Shown: piece by piece, positions 19,380 through 28,434 of the stretch
Position numbering within the stretch: position 1 is the first letter of the stretch
Layout: each line of letters begins with the position of its first letter
NCBI RefSeq assembly: GCF_015752285.1
Contig: NZ_JADOUY010000004.1
Span: forward strand, 457,055-521,054
Length of the DNA: 64,000 nt
Origin: Mycetocola_A sp015752285
GTDB taxonomy: Bacteria; Actinomycetota; Actinomycetes; Actinomycetales; Microbacteriaceae
Direction: 5' to 3'
Notes under the pieces: model-generated
What the model was told of the DNA's origin: nothing
Seen by the model: the letters and a program-made list of their open reading frames with translations, nothing else
The model's database searches: none
Position numbers and translations under genes: made by a program

Positions 19380-20561
19380 CTACTCCGTCGGTTCGGGGAT
19401 GTCGAGAACGGTGTGGGTGAGAACGGCCAGCGGCTCGGCGAGCGCGTTGATGCCGTCTGAGAGCTCCTTGATCTGTTCCGGGGTCAGCTCGTCGTAGTAG
19501 GTGAAGCCGTCCGCCAGACTGCCGTGCTGCGCCAGCAGGAAGTTGAGGTTCTCGAACTGCTCGTCGATGTCGGCGACAAGCGCGCTCCCGTCTTCGCCGC
19601 GTGCCTCCGCGATCTCGCGGACGTTCCCGTATGCGACGGATGCCCCTTCGACGTTGGCCTGGAAATCCCAGAGGTCGGTGTGACTGAATTCGTCTTCCTC
19701 GCCGGTGATCTTCGACGCGGCGACCTCGTCGAGCAGCCCGATGGCCCCGTTCGAGATGTCGGACAGGGTCACGGTGAAGTCGTCCGAGTAGACGAGGTCG
19801 TACAGCGTGCCGACGTCGGAGATGAGGTCGTCGGCGAGTATACGACGTTCGGCTGCGCTGCTCGGGGTGAAGCCGTCCGGAGCCCACAGATCCTTCTCGA
19901 TCCGGTGGAATCCGGTGAACTCGATGCCGTCTTCCTCCGCCATCGGCTCGCGGAAGTCGAGCTGGGGGTCGAGGTCGCCGAAGGCTTCAGCTGTCGGTTC
20001 GATCCGTTCGTAATGCACCCGGGTGGTGGGGAACAACGAGCGAGCCGTGTCGTCGTCGCCCGACGCATATGCTTCGGCGAACGTGTCGACGGCGGGAACG
20101 AGTTCGCCGACCTGGTCCTTCACGTATGAGACGTAGTTGGTCACCGCAGCATCCGCACGTTCCCGCTCGTCGGCGTCGACCGCGCCGGTTGTTCCGGTCA
20201 CCGTGAACTCCGCTGTTCCGATCCCCGCACCGACCATGCCGAGCTTGCACTCCGTGTAGTAGGTACCTGGTTCGAGCTGGATCACGTAATCCACGGTCTG
20301 CCCTGGGGTGATGTTCTCCTTCTCACCGACGATCCGGAGTTTGTCGTCGGCGAGGATCTCGAACTCGTTCACGGCCGTGCCGTTGTTCGTCGCACTGAAG
20401 GTGATCGCGCCGGATGTCGCCGTCGCGGCCGACACGGCGCAACTGTCGTCGGTGATGGCGACCGTCAGCGCTTCGGTTCCGGTGTTGTTGGCGACGCAGC
20501 CGGACAGGGTGATGACAGCGACGGTGAGGGCGGCGAAGCCGAGGACAGGCCTGATGGTCAT
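19380..20561 (-). CDS. efeO: Iron uptake lipoprotein EfeO (cupredoxin plus imelysin-like M75)
   Basis: This 393-residue lipoprotein has the lipobox LSGC. Residues of about 30-125 are cupredoxin-like (SATNNGTAVNEFEILADDKL, GTYYTECKLGMVGAG) and the rest is the M75 domain, with the HxxE motif in GFHRIEKDLW and FDPT-type acidic patches. It binds iron outside the cell and hands it to EfeU. ATG 20561 overlaps the efeU stop (ATGA). The open frame continues upstream, but that part is the antisense-frame shadow of efeU. Confidence 0.94.
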   Translation of the reverse strand: MTIRPVLGFAALTVAVITLSGCVANNTGTEALTVAITDDSCAVSAATATSGAITFSATNNGTAVNEFEILADDKLRIVGEKENITPGQTVDYVIQLEPGTYYTECKLGMVGAGIGTAEFTVTGTTGAVDADERERADAAVTNYVSYVKDQVGELVPAVDTFAEAYASGDDDTARSLFPTTRVHYERIEPTAEAFGDLDPQLDFREPMAEEDGIEFTGFHRIEKDLWAPDGFTPSSAAERRILADDLISDVGTLYDLVYSDDFTVTLSDISNGAIGLLDEVAASKITGEEDEFSHTDLWDFQANVEGASVAYGNVREIAEARGEDGSALVADIDEQFENLNFLLAQHGSLADGFTYYDELTPEQIKELSDGINALAEPLAVLTHTVLDIPEPTE

Positions 20562-21409
20562 GAGGTTGCTCCAGAGAGGGGGGCGGATGCGGGGATGGGG
20601 GATGCTGTCGGGCGACCGGTGAGTCGTGCGAAGAGCGGGATGCTGACGGCGACGTAGGCCAGCCAGCCGCCCAGCTGGAGCCAGGTGGGTGCCGGGGTGA
20701 AGTTGACGGTTCCGCCGAGCAGTGTTCCGTACCAGCTCGTCGGAGGGATGGCGGCGCTCACATCGAAAGCGGTCACACCCCAACCGGGAAGCAGGCCGGC
20801 CTCCTGCAGGTCGCCGATCCCGTAGACAAGCACGCCGGCTGCGACGACGATGAGGCCGTAGCCGGTCCAGGTGAAGAACGCGGTGAGGTTGATAGTGATG
20901 AGGCCGCGGTAGATGAGCACCTCGAGAACGACGGCGGTGGCGATGCCGAGCAGCACGCCGGTGACCGCTTCTGTCCCCGTGCTGCGTGGCCCGACGGTCG
21001 ACCAGACGAACAGGGCGGTTTCGATGCCTTCGCGTCCGACGCTGAGAAAGGCCAGAAGAACGAGGCCCCAGCCGGCACCGGATGCCGCACGGTCCACGCC
21101 TGTGCGCAGGTTTCTGCTCAGGTCTCGGGCCGTCCGGCCCATCCAGAAGATCATCCACGTGACGAATCCGACAGCGATCAGCGACAGCATCCCGCCGATG
21201 ATCTCCGTGGCCTGGAAACTCAGGCCGTATGGGCCGAAAGTGAGCGCGGCCCCGGTCGTGAGCGAGGCAAGAATCGCGACGCCGACCCCGGTCCAGATGC
21301 GGGGCAGAAGGTCCCGTCGGTCGATCTTGACCAGATACGCGATGAGGATGCCGACGATGAGCGCCGCTTCGAGGCCCTCGCGGAGGCCAATCAGGTAATT
21401 TGCGAACAC
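20558..21409 (-). CDS. efeU: High-affinity iron permease EfeU (FTR1 family)
   Basis: This 283-residue protein has seven predicted helices and carries the two REGxE iron motifs: REGLE at residues 10-14 and REGIE in FLSVGREGIETALF. It moves ferric iron across the membrane after oxidation by EfeB. The GTG start at 21409 is supported by GAAGGA and by the N-terminal REGLE position. It is the first gene of efeUOB, and an iron box lies 63-81 bases upstream. Confidence 0.95.
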   Translation of the reverse strand: MFANYLIGLREGLEAALIVGILIAYLVKIDRRDLLPRIWTGVGVAILASLTTGAALTFGPYGLSFQATEIIGGMLSLIAVGFVTWMIFWMGRTARDLSRNLRTGVDRAASGAGWGLVLLAFLSVGREGIETALFVWSTVGPRSTGTEAVTGVLLGIATAVVLEVLIYRGLITINLTAFFTWTGYGLIVVAAGVLVYGIGDLQEAGLLPGWGVTAFDVSAAIPPTSWYGTLLGGTVNFTPAPTWLQLGGWLAYVAVSIPLFARLTGRPTASPIPASAPLSGATS

Positions 21410-21471
21410 GGATCCTTCTGGGCGGTACGGGCACGCGCCACTGCTGTGACTCGGCCAAGTGGGAGGGGAGG

Positions 21472-21490
21472 TTAGCTTAGGCTAACCAAA
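21472..21490 (-). promoter_or_regulatory. DtxR/IdeR-type iron box upstream of efeUOB
   Basis: TTAGCTTAGGCTAACCAAA matches the 19-base DtxR/IdeR consensus TTAGGTTAGGCTAACCTAA at 17 positions. Its core arms GGTTAGC and GCTAACC (21470-21487) are exact inverted repeats. The site should repress efeUOB when iron is plentiful. It also lies 49 bases upstream of the divergent gene at 21539. Confidence 0.88.
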
Positions 21491-21525
21491 CATGACCTTA
21501 GCCGGGAGCTCGCATGCTGTCCAGC

Positions 21526-21531
21526 TACACT
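21526..21531 (+). promoter_or_regulatory. -10 box TACACT, apparently leaderless transcript
   Basis: TACACT ends seven bases before the GTG at 21539, and no ribosome-binding sequence intervenes. Confidence 0.45.
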
Positions 21532-21538
21532 GTGGCGA

Positions 21539-22015
21539 GTGACCTCGACCGACATCCAGCCGCCCGCCGTCTCGCCCGGTTCGCGCGTGACGCCCGGCAC
21601 ACGCATCGCCGGGGCGGCGTTGTCGTTCTTCGTCGGAGCCGTCTACGGCGCTGTCGGCACCGTCGCACACCAGAACGTTCTCCGAATCGGGGAGCTCACG
21701 CTCCCGGTTGCGCTTGTCCTCGCCCTGATCGGGGCACTGGCACTCCTCATCGGGTTCCGGCTCGTCTTCGTCGACCGCCTCGCCGTGATCTGCGCAGCGC
21801 TCGGCATGATCGGAGTCATCGGGCTGTTCTCCCTCGCGAGCAGCGGCGGCACCGTTCTGATCCCGCAGGGGGTTCCCGGGTTGATCTGGACGGTCGGACC
21901 GGTGCTGATCGCCACCGTCGTCGTTGCCTGGCCGCGGATGCCACAGCGACCCCCGGCGTCGCACGACGGGGTCGCGAACGTGCAGGCGCACGAGCAGCAC
22001 CGGCCCGAGGCGTAG
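21539..22015 (+). CDS. Four-helix membrane protein, possibly DUF6113
   Basis: This 158-residue protein has four hydrophobic segments (IAGAALSFFVGAVYGAVGTVA, VALVLALIGALALLIGF, LAVICAALGMIGVIGLF, GPVLIATVVVAWP) and polar ends. It resembles the small actinobacterial DUF6113-type proteins, but this assignment is tentative. GTG 21539 is placed by the TACACT box seven bases upstream. fdxA follows after 37 bases with its own TAGACT box near 22013, so the two need not be one transcript. Confidence 0.7.
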   Translation: MTSTDIQPPAVSPGSRVTPGTRIAGAALSFFVGAVYGAVGTVAHQNVLRIGELTLPVALVLALIGALALLIGFRLVFVDRLAVICAALGMIGVIGLFSLASSGGTVLIPQGVPGLIWTVGPVLIATVVVAWPRMPQRPPASHDGVANVQAHEQHRPEA

Positions 22016-22052
22016 ACTTGCCTCACCTGTTTTCGAAGGGAATCAAGCAACT

Positions 22053-22370
22053 GTGACCTACGTGATCGCCCTCCCCTGTGTGGATGTCAAAGACCGAGCG
22101 TGCATCGATGAATGCCCCGTCGATTGCATCTACGAGGGCGAACGATCGCTGTACATCCACCCGGATGAATGCGTCGACTGCGGTGCCTGTGAGCCGGTCT
22201 GCCCGGTCGAGGCGATCTACTACGAGGACGACCTGCCCGAGGAATGGGCCGACTACTACAAGGCGAACGTCGAATTCTTCAACGAGGTCGGCTCTCCAGG
22301 CGGGGCAGCGAAGGTCGGCGTGATCAAGTACGATCACCCGGTGATTTCCGCCCTCCCTCCCCAGGCCTGA
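22053..22370 (+). CDS. fdxA: Seven-iron ferredoxin FdxA/FdxC
   Basis: This 105-residue protein has the actinobacterial 7Fe layout: CVDVKDRACIDECPVDC near the N-terminus (3Fe-4S plus one 4Fe-4S ligand) and DECVDCGACEPVCP for the second set. It is a soluble electron carrier. GTG 22053 begins MTYVIALPCVDVKD, and GAAGGGA lies upstream. dapC starts four bases after its stop, an arrangement also seen in mycobacteria (fdxC-dapC). Confidence 0.95.
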   Translation: MTYVIALPCVDVKDRACIDECPVDCIYEGERSLYIHPDECVDCGACEPVCPVEAIYYEDDLPEEWADYYKANVEFFNEVGSPGGAAKVGVIKYDHPVISALPPQA

Positions 22371-22373
22371 CCG

Positions 22374-23492
22374 GTGGCGCTCCAGCCACTGCCCGACTAC
22401 CCGTGGGATGCCATGGTGCCGTTCGCGGCCCGCGCGCGCGCCCACCCTGACGGCATCGCCGACCTCTCCATCGGGTCCCCGGTCGACCCCACACCGGAAG
22501 TCGTGCGTTCCGCGCTCGCTGCGGCGACCGACGCGCACGCCTACCCGACGACGGCCGGAACTCCCGCGCTGCGTGAGGCGATCGTGGACTGGTTCGCGCG
22601 CAGGCGCAGCGTTCCCCGCCTCACGGTCGACGAGGTGCTTCCGAGCATCGGCTCGAAGGAACTCGTCGCCCTCCTGCCTTTCATGGTCGGTGTCGGTCCG
22701 GGCGACGTCATCGTGCATCCGCGTGCCGCATACCCGACCTATGCGATCGGAGCCGCTCTCGCCGGTGCAGACGCAGTGGCATCCGATGACCCATCCGAAT
22801 GGCCGGAGAACACCAGGCTGGTGTGGCTCAACTCGCCGGGGAACCCGGACGGCCGAGTGCTCGACGTCGACGAACTGCGGCGCGCTGTCGGACGTGCCCG
22901 CGAACTCGGTGCGCTGATCATCGACGACGAGTGCTACGCCGAACTGGGTTGGGCGCGCGGCTGGGATGCGACGCCGATTCCCAGCATCCTCGATCCCCGG
23001 GTCACCGACGGCGACACATCGGGAATTCTCGCGATCTACTCGCTGAGCAAGCAGTCCAACATGGCCGGCTACCGGGCGGCGTTCGCGGCCGGCTGTGCCA
23101 CGACCATCGCCCGTCTGCTCAATGTGCGTAAACACGCCGGACTCATGCTTCCCGGCCCGCTCCAGGCGGCGATGATCGCAGCCCTCGGCGACGACCAGCA
23201 TGTCGTCGATCAGAAGGCGCTGTATCAGGCCCGCCGCGACGTCCTGCTTCCGGCGCTGGAAGCCGCAGGCTTCCGCGTCGACCGTAGTGAGGCAGGACTC
23301 TACCTGTGGGCAACGGAGGACAGGGACGCGTGGGATTCGATCGGTCGTCTCGCCGACCTCGGTATCCTCGCCGGTCCCGGCTCTTTCTACGGCGACTTCT
23401 ACCCTCAGCACGTCAGGTTGTCGCTCACCGCGACGGATGAACGGATCAGCTCGGCCGCCGAGCGTTTGCGGGAGAGCGTTGCTGGGGGATAG
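22374..23492 (+). CDS. dapC: Succinyldiaminopimelate transaminase
   Basis: This 372-residue class I/II PLP aminotransferase has its PLP lysine near K226 in YSLSKQSNMAGYR. Family blocks include DLSIGSPVDPTPE, LNSPGNPDGRV, DDECYAELGW and the C-terminal RLSLTATDERI. It makes N-succinyl-LL-2,6-diaminopimelate in the lysine/peptidoglycan pathway, with glutamate as amino donor. dapD and dapE lie 5-6 kb downstream, so three pathway steps are present. The start is GTG, coupled to fdxA. Confidence 0.93.
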   Translation: MALQPLPDYPWDAMVPFAARARAHPDGIADLSIGSPVDPTPEVVRSALAAATDAHAYPTTAGTPALREAIVDWFARRRSVPRLTVDEVLPSIGSKELVALLPFMVGVGPGDVIVHPRAAYPTYAIGAALAGADAVASDDPSEWPENTRLVWLNSPGNPDGRVLDVDELRRAVGRARELGALIIDDECYAELGWARGWDATPIPSILDPRVTDGDTSGILAIYSLSKQSNMAGYRAAFAAGCATTIARLLNVRKHAGLMLPGPLQAAMIAALGDDQHVVDQKALYQARRDVLLPALEAAGFRVDRSEAGLYLWATEDRDAWDSIGRLADLGILAGPGSFYGDFYPQHVRLSLTATDERISSAAERLRESVAGG

Positions 23493-23631
23493 CTCCAACC
23501 GCGTCACGGTGTCGTTGGCGGATGCGACAGTTGGCTCAGGAGCCGATTAGGCTGTATTCGGACTGCGCGCCGCTGACAGCGATTCGTGCACGGGTTTCAA
23601 CGAACGAGATACACCATCACAAGGAGGCGCC

Positions 23632-24939
23632 GTGGGCGACGTCGAGCAGGACTTCCGTGCAGGAAATCACAAAGCGACGCTGACCTACCCCGGTGGCACC
23701 GCAGAGTTTCCGCTCCTCGGCTCCAGCCAGGGTGCCTCGAGCATCGACGTGTCGACGTTGACACGGCAGACGGGTCTCACTGCACTCGACTACGGGTTCG
23801 TGAACACGGCAGCGACGAAGTCAGACATCACCTACATCGACGGTGACGCTGGCATCCTCCGCTACCGCGGGTATCCGATCGAGCAGCTCGCCGGGTCGTC
23901 GACCTACCTCGAAGTTGCCTGGCTCCTCATCCACGGCGAACTGCCGACCGCAGACCAGCTCGGCCAGTTCGACGAAAAGATCCGCAGGCACACGCTCCTC
24001 CACGAGGATCTCAAGCACTTCTTCTCCGCTCTGCCCCACACGGCCCACCCGATGGCCGTCATCTCGAGTGCGCTCTCGGCGCTCTCGACCTACTACGAGA
24101 CCCCAGCAGACCCGCACGACCCCGAACAGGTCGAGCTCACGACCATCCGGCTGCTCGCGAAACTGCCGATCATCGCCGCGTACGCGCACAAGAAGGCACT
24201 CGGCCAGGCCTTCCTGTACCCGGACAACAGCCTGAGCTTCGTCGACAACTTCCTCCGTCTGAACTTCGGCAACATGGCGGAGTCGTACGACATCGACCCC
24301 GTCCTGTCGACCGCCCTCGACCGTCTGCTGATTCTGCACGCCGACCACGAACAGAACGCGTCGACGTCGACGGTCAGACTGGTGGGTTCCACCGGTGCGA
24401 ACCTGTATGCGTCAGTCTCCGCAGGCATCAACGCGCTCTCCGGTCCGCTGCACGGCGGCGCGAACGAGGCCGTACTCGAGATGCTCGGGCGGATCCGTGA
24501 CTCCGGCGAGGGTGTCCAGCGATTCGTCGACCGGGTGAAGAACAAAGAAGACGGGGTGAAGCTCATGGGCTTCGGTCACCGCGTCTACAAGAACTACGAC
24601 CCGCGCGCCAAGATCGTCAAGGAGAGCGCAGACGAGGTCCTCGCACAGCTCGGCGTCTCCGATCCCCTCCTGGACCTCGCGAAGGAACTCGAGCAGATCG
24701 CCCTGGAGGACGACTACTTCAAGGAACGTCGCCTCTACCCGAACGTCGACTTCTACACTGGCGTCATCTACAAGGCGATGGGCTTCCCGACCCGGATGTT
24801 CACCGTGCTGTTCGCCATCGGCCGGCTGCCCGGCTGGGTGGCGCACTGGCGCGAGATGAACACCGACCCGCAGACCAAGATCGGTCGTCCGCAGCAGCTG
24901 TACACCGGTGCAGTGGAACGCGACCTGCCGCAGCGCTGA
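23632..24939 (+). CDS. gltA: Citrate synthase
   Basis: This 435-residue type II citrate synthase condenses acetyl-CoA with oxaloacetate. Active-site blocks are GPLHGGANEAVLEML, MGFGHRVYKNYDPRA and the C-terminal GWVAHWREMNTDPQTKIGRPQQLYTG. GTG 23632 is preceded by AAGGAGG at ideal distance. A 139-base leader region separates it from dapC, consistent with its own promoter. Confidence 0.96.
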   Translation: MGDVEQDFRAGNHKATLTYPGGTAEFPLLGSSQGASSIDVSTLTRQTGLTALDYGFVNTAATKSDITYIDGDAGILRYRGYPIEQLAGSSTYLEVAWLLIHGELPTADQLGQFDEKIRRHTLLHEDLKHFFSALPHTAHPMAVISSALSALSTYYETPADPHDPEQVELTTIRLLAKLPIIAAYAHKKALGQAFLYPDNSLSFVDNFLRLNFGNMAESYDIDPVLSTALDRLLILHADHEQNASTSTVRLVGSTGANLYASVSAGINALSGPLHGGANEAVLEMLGRIRDSGEGVQRFVDRVKNKEDGVKLMGFGHRVYKNYDPRAKIVKESADEVLAQLGVSDPLLDLAKELEQIALEDDYFKERRLYPNVDFYTGVIYKAMGFPTRMFTVLFAIGRLPGWVAHWREMNTDPQTKIGRPQQLYTGAVERDLPQR

Positions 24940-24949
24940 CGGGCATCCG

Positions 24950-25810
24950 ATGACTGCCTCGACAGGAAAACGGCTCCTGGCCAACGTCGTCGATCCCCGG
25001 CGGATCGAGTACGGGGTGGCCTCCTCCGTGGTTGTCGGCGCACTGAGTCTCGTCGATCCGGCGAAGCTGTCCCTCGGCGGACGGCTGGCATTCCGCGGCT
25101 TCACCGCCGCTGTGACCGGAGGCCTCGTGCTCCTCGAACTGCGGCGATCGGATGCTCTGCGAGACAACCCGATCGCACGAGCGGGGATCATTGCCGCCCT
25201 GGTCGGCACGACCTTCGGGCTCGGTGAACTGAGCGAGCGAATCGACGCGAGAATCGTCGGCGTGCTCAGGCGCGCCGGGGTGCGTCGTCCACGGCTGAGC
25301 ATCGCCGTGGCATCCGCAGCGCTCTCGCTCGCGGCCTACCGCATCGATCCGGCCCAGACCGAAGCCGACCACGACGGCTCTGACGGGGACTGGCCGCGAT
25401 TCACGCCAGTCGACCCCGCTGTCCGGGCCCTCGTCGATGGGATGCTGTCAGCGACCGACGGTCACGGTGCAGCCGAACTGCGTGCCCACTGGCCGAGCGC
25501 CCGCGTGGAGCACTGGTCAGACGATGACGAGCGGGTCTTCAGCCGCTGGCTCGAGTTCTCCGTCGACGAGAGCCTGCCGCGTGCGGTGCCGCACGACGCC
25601 ACATTCCCCGTCCGCGCGCGTTTTCTCAGCAGCGCCGGGGTACCGGTCGAGGCGTTCCTTCTCGTATCAGGCGGACGTCCGCGGTCGCTGCTGCTCGACG
25701 TCGTGCCGGACACTCCGGAACTCGACGGGTTCGGCGGCGACGACCCACTTGACGACGTCGACTCCTGGCCGCCGATCGACGCGGTCGCCTTCATCCTCGA
25801 CACAGCCTGA
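24950..25810 (+). CDS. Hypothetical protein with hydrophobic N-terminal half
   Basis: This 286-residue protein starts 10 bases after gltA and is probably co-transcribed. Residues of about 15-130 contain three or four moderately hydrophobic helices (EYGVASSVVVGALSLV, RGFTAAVTGGLVLLEL, IARAGIIAALVGTTFGLGEL, LSIAVASAALSLAAYRI). The C-terminal half is soluble and acidic, with RFTPVDPAVRALVDGMLS and WSDDDERVFSRWLEFSVDE. I recognise no family. It could be a membrane-anchored protein, but no function can be inferred. Confidence 0.7.
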   Translation: MTASTGKRLLANVVDPRRIEYGVASSVVVGALSLVDPAKLSLGGRLAFRGFTAAVTGGLVLLELRRSDALRDNPIARAGIIAALVGTTFGLGELSERIDARIVGVLRRAGVRRPRLSIAVASAALSLAAYRIDPAQTEADHDGSDGDWPRFTPVDPAVRALVDGMLSATDGHGAAELRAHWPSARVEHWSDDDERVFSRWLEFSVDESLPRAVPHDATFPVRARFLSSAGVPVEAFLLVSGGRPRSLLLDVVPDTPELDGFGGDDPLDDVDSWPPIDAVAFILDTA

Positions 25811-25843
25811 CTCCGACGGCGAGCGGAGGCCCGCCGTCGAGTC
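25809..25843. terminator. Shared hairpin terminator between convergent genes
   Basis: GACTCCGACGGCG (25809-25821) pairs with CGCCGTCGAGTC (25832-25843) with a single bulged base. It overlaps the stop of the upstream plus-strand gene and lies just after the penicillin acylase stop on the minus strand, so it can serve both. Confidence 0.6.
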
Positions 25844-25850
25844 TCCGCGA

Positions 25851-28397
25851 TTACGGGGACAGCGTCAGAGTGTCACGCGTCGCCTGCTTCACGGCATCCG
25901 GGCTGAACGGCCAGACCCGGGTCTCGTGCTTCTGCCAGAGCGTCGTCTGGTCGACGTAGTTGCTGTGGTACGCGTGGCCGGAGGCGCCGGTGAGATTGAT
26001 CCACGTCGACGCGTCGAAGTCGGACAGGTCGACGACCTGCCGCATCGACGGGACCCAGTCGACCGTGTAACCGTCCGGTGCGTACCAGCCCACAGCGTTG
26101 ACGACGGAGGACCCTCCGCCCAGTTCGTACGGCCCGCGGTTGAACAGCATCTCGATCGGAGCGATGCCCGACTCGCCGAAGCTGCCGTTGCGGATGGTGA
26201 GGGTGTGCAGTTCACCCCAGGTCCAGTCGTCCGGGTTGCTGCCCATGGTGCGCTCGGCCTCGGTCCACGCTTCACTCAGCGCGAGCGTGAGGGCGTCGTC
26301 CCTGGTGACGATGGAATCGTCCTCGCTCGCCCACCACTCCGATTCTGGGTCGTCGAGCAGGCCGGCGACGACCTGGAACCACTGCGAACCGCCCGCCGGC
26401 GGGGTCTCGTCTGGCACCTTCGGCGCGAAGGTGTTCTCGAGCAGGTTGCGCCAGAAGATGTTGAAGTAGGCAGCCTCGGCGCTGTCGGCGTCGTCCGAGA
26501 AATCCCAGCCTTCGAGGAGATCCGTACCGAGCCTGGCGTTGCTCGACGGCGCGAGGTCGGCGATGTATGGCGCCAGCCGTTCGGCGATGGCGTTGGTGTT
26601 GTCTGCCTGGATCGAACTCATGTCATCTGCGGTGAAATCCGCGCCGGATGCTATTCCCTCCTCGATGCGCTCGACGATGCGTGATGCACGGTAACCGGCA
26701 TCCCAGTCGCGGGTGATCAGGCTGGGAAACGATGCCCCTGTGACCGCATTGTTGGCGGTGACGATGTAACCGGACGGAGGGTTGAACAGAGTCGGCAGCG
26801 ATTCGAAGTCGAGGTAGCCCGACCAGCCCGTTCCGCTTGTCCAGCCGGACTGTGGCACGGTTCCGTCTCCACTCAGCCGCACAGGGATGAGCCCGGGGGC
26901 CTGATAGCCGATGTTCCCGTCGACATCGGCGTAGAGGAGGTTCTGTGACGGAACGTCGAAGAGCTTCGCACCCTCACGGAACGAATCCCAGTCGGTTGCC
27001 TGGTTCACCGCGAAGATCGCGCCGGGAGTGCGTCCCGGTGTCAGCGCCGTCCACTGCAGCGACAACTCATAGCTGCCATCGGGGAGCTCCGCCGTCGCCG
27101 GATAGTCGGCGGCGATCGTTCCGAACTCGTCGCTGATGTCGGTGACAAGCGGGCCACGGGACGTCGAGCGGATGCGGATCGGGACGTTCTCGCCGCCGGC
27201 CACCTTCACCGTCTCCTCACGGATGGTCAGAGGTTGCAGGACACCGTCGAGTTCGACCGTGTCATCGGAGACCTTCTCGAGGTAGAGGTCGGCGACGTCC
27301 GGTCCGAGGTTCGTGAACCCCCAGGCAACCTGACTGTTGTGGCCGATGATGATCCCTGGCATGCCGGAGAAGCTGAATCCGCCGACGTCGAACGGGCAGG
27401 CTTCAGACACGGTGGAGCAGCGGAGGCCCATCTGGTACCAGACCGAGGGGAGCGCAGGGCCGAGGTGCGGGTCGTTGGCGAGGAGCGGCAGGCCGGACTC
27501 GGTCAGTTCGCCGGAAACGACCCACGAGTTCGAGCCGATGTCGGACCCGGCACGCCCGAGCAGGGCGGGCATCGCCGCGAGGATGCCGCGCAGCTCGACG
27601 AGGGAGTCGACGGTCTCGTCACTGATCGCTGCGATCGGGGTGGCGGTTCCGACGGATGCCGGTGCAGGGGCAGGCGGGTCGGACGGAACGATGGTCGGGT
27701 TCTCGCTGTACGGGTACGGCGGGTAGACCTGCGCCATCTGCTCCGGAGTCAGTTCGGTCGCCATGAGCGTCCGGTCGATCTCGTCTTCGAGGTTGGAACG
27801 GAGATCCCATGCCATCGCCTTCAACCAGGCCACGGAATCCGCCGGAGTCCATTTCTCGGGTTCGTAGCCGGGGTTCTGCAACCCGAGCACGGCGTACTCG
27901 AGCGACAGGTCGGCACCACTCCGCTGGTCGAGGTAGGCGTTCACACCGTCGGCGTATGCCTGGTACCAGCCGAGGGTCTTCTCGTCGAGCAGCGCGACCT
28001 CCTCTTCGGCGACCGCTCGCCAGCCGAGGGTGCGTACGAAGGTGTCTGTTCCCACCTGCGCCTCACCGAACAACTCGGCCAGGCGGCCGCTCGTCACGTG
28101 GCGACGGAAATCCATCTCCCAGAACCGGTCCTGCGCGTGGACGAACCCCTGAGCGAGGAAGAGATCGTGAGCGCTGTCCGCCTCGAGCGTCGGGATGCCA
28201 GCGTCGTCACGCAACACGGTGACCTCCCCGTCGAGCCCGGCGACGGTGAGGTCACCGGCGAGCTGTGGGAAAGAGCGCTGCACGGTCCAGACGAGGATGC
28301 CGCCGCCGAGAAGAACGACGACGACGAAAACGGACACGATGCTGAGAAAGACGGTGAAGGCGCGTGAGCGTCTGCCGGGTGTCCTGGTGCTGGCCAC
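25851..28397 (-). CDS. Penicillin acylase family (S45) Ntn-hydrolase
   Basis: This 848-residue protein has an N-terminal membrane anchor or signal (about residues 14-38), an alpha-chain region with DLFLAQGFVHAQDRFWEMDFRR, and a beta chain beginning at Ser289 in IGSNSWVVSG, the autocatalytic nucleophile. NDPHLG and the long C-terminal part are normal for S45. These enzymes cleave amides such as beta-lactams, acyl-homoserine lactones or lipopeptides; the natural substrate here is unknown. GTG 28397 has AAAGGAG upstream. It lies 37 bases downstream of dapD on the same strand. Confidence 0.92.
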   Translation of the reverse strand: MASTRTPGRRSRAFTVFLSIVSVFVVVVLLGGGILVWTVQRSFPQLAGDLTVAGLDGEVTVLRDDAGIPTLEADSAHDLFLAQGFVHAQDRFWEMDFRRHVTSGRLAELFGEAQVGTDTFVRTLGWRAVAEEEVALLDEKTLGWYQAYADGVNAYLDQRSGADLSLEYAVLGLQNPGYEPEKWTPADSVAWLKAMAWDLRSNLEDEIDRTLMATELTPEQMAQVYPPYPYSENPTIVPSDPPAPAPASVGTATPIAAISDETVDSLVELRGILAAMPALLGRAGSDIGSNSWVVSGELTESGLPLLANDPHLGPALPSVWYQMGLRCSTVSEACPFDVGGFSFSGMPGIIIGHNSQVAWGFTNLGPDVADLYLEKVSDDTVELDGVLQPLTIREETVKVAGGENVPIRIRSTSRGPLVTDISDEFGTIAADYPATAELPDGSYELSLQWTALTPGRTPGAIFAVNQATDWDSFREGAKLFDVPSQNLLYADVDGNIGYQAPGLIPVRLSGDGTVPQSGWTSGTGWSGYLDFESLPTLFNPPSGYIVTANNAVTGASFPSLITRDWDAGYRASRIVERIEEGIASGADFTADDMSSIQADNTNAIAERLAPYIADLAPSSNARLGTDLLEGWDFSDDADSAEAAYFNIFWRNLLENTFAPKVPDETPPAGGSQWFQVVAGLLDDPESEWWASEDDSIVTRDDALTLALSEAWTEAERTMGSNPDDWTWGELHTLTIRNGSFGESGIAPIEMLFNRGPYELGGGSSVVNAVGWYAPDGYTVDWVPSMRQVVDLSDFDASTWINLTGASGHAYHSNYVDQTTLWQKHETRVWPFSPDAVKQATRDTLTLSP

Positions 28398-28434
28398 ATC
28401 ACTCCTTTGTGAGAGGTCGGGAAAATGATTCCGG

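Noticed and set aside
20562..21458. Upstream in-frame extension of efeO
   Set aside because: It is the out-of-frame reading of efeU on the same strand (Arg/His/Pro-rich); the lipobox right after ATG 20561 fixes the start.
22023..23507. Long minus-strand frame opposite fdxA and dapC
   Set aside because: It spans two well-supported genes, has no ribosome site and no recognisable domain.
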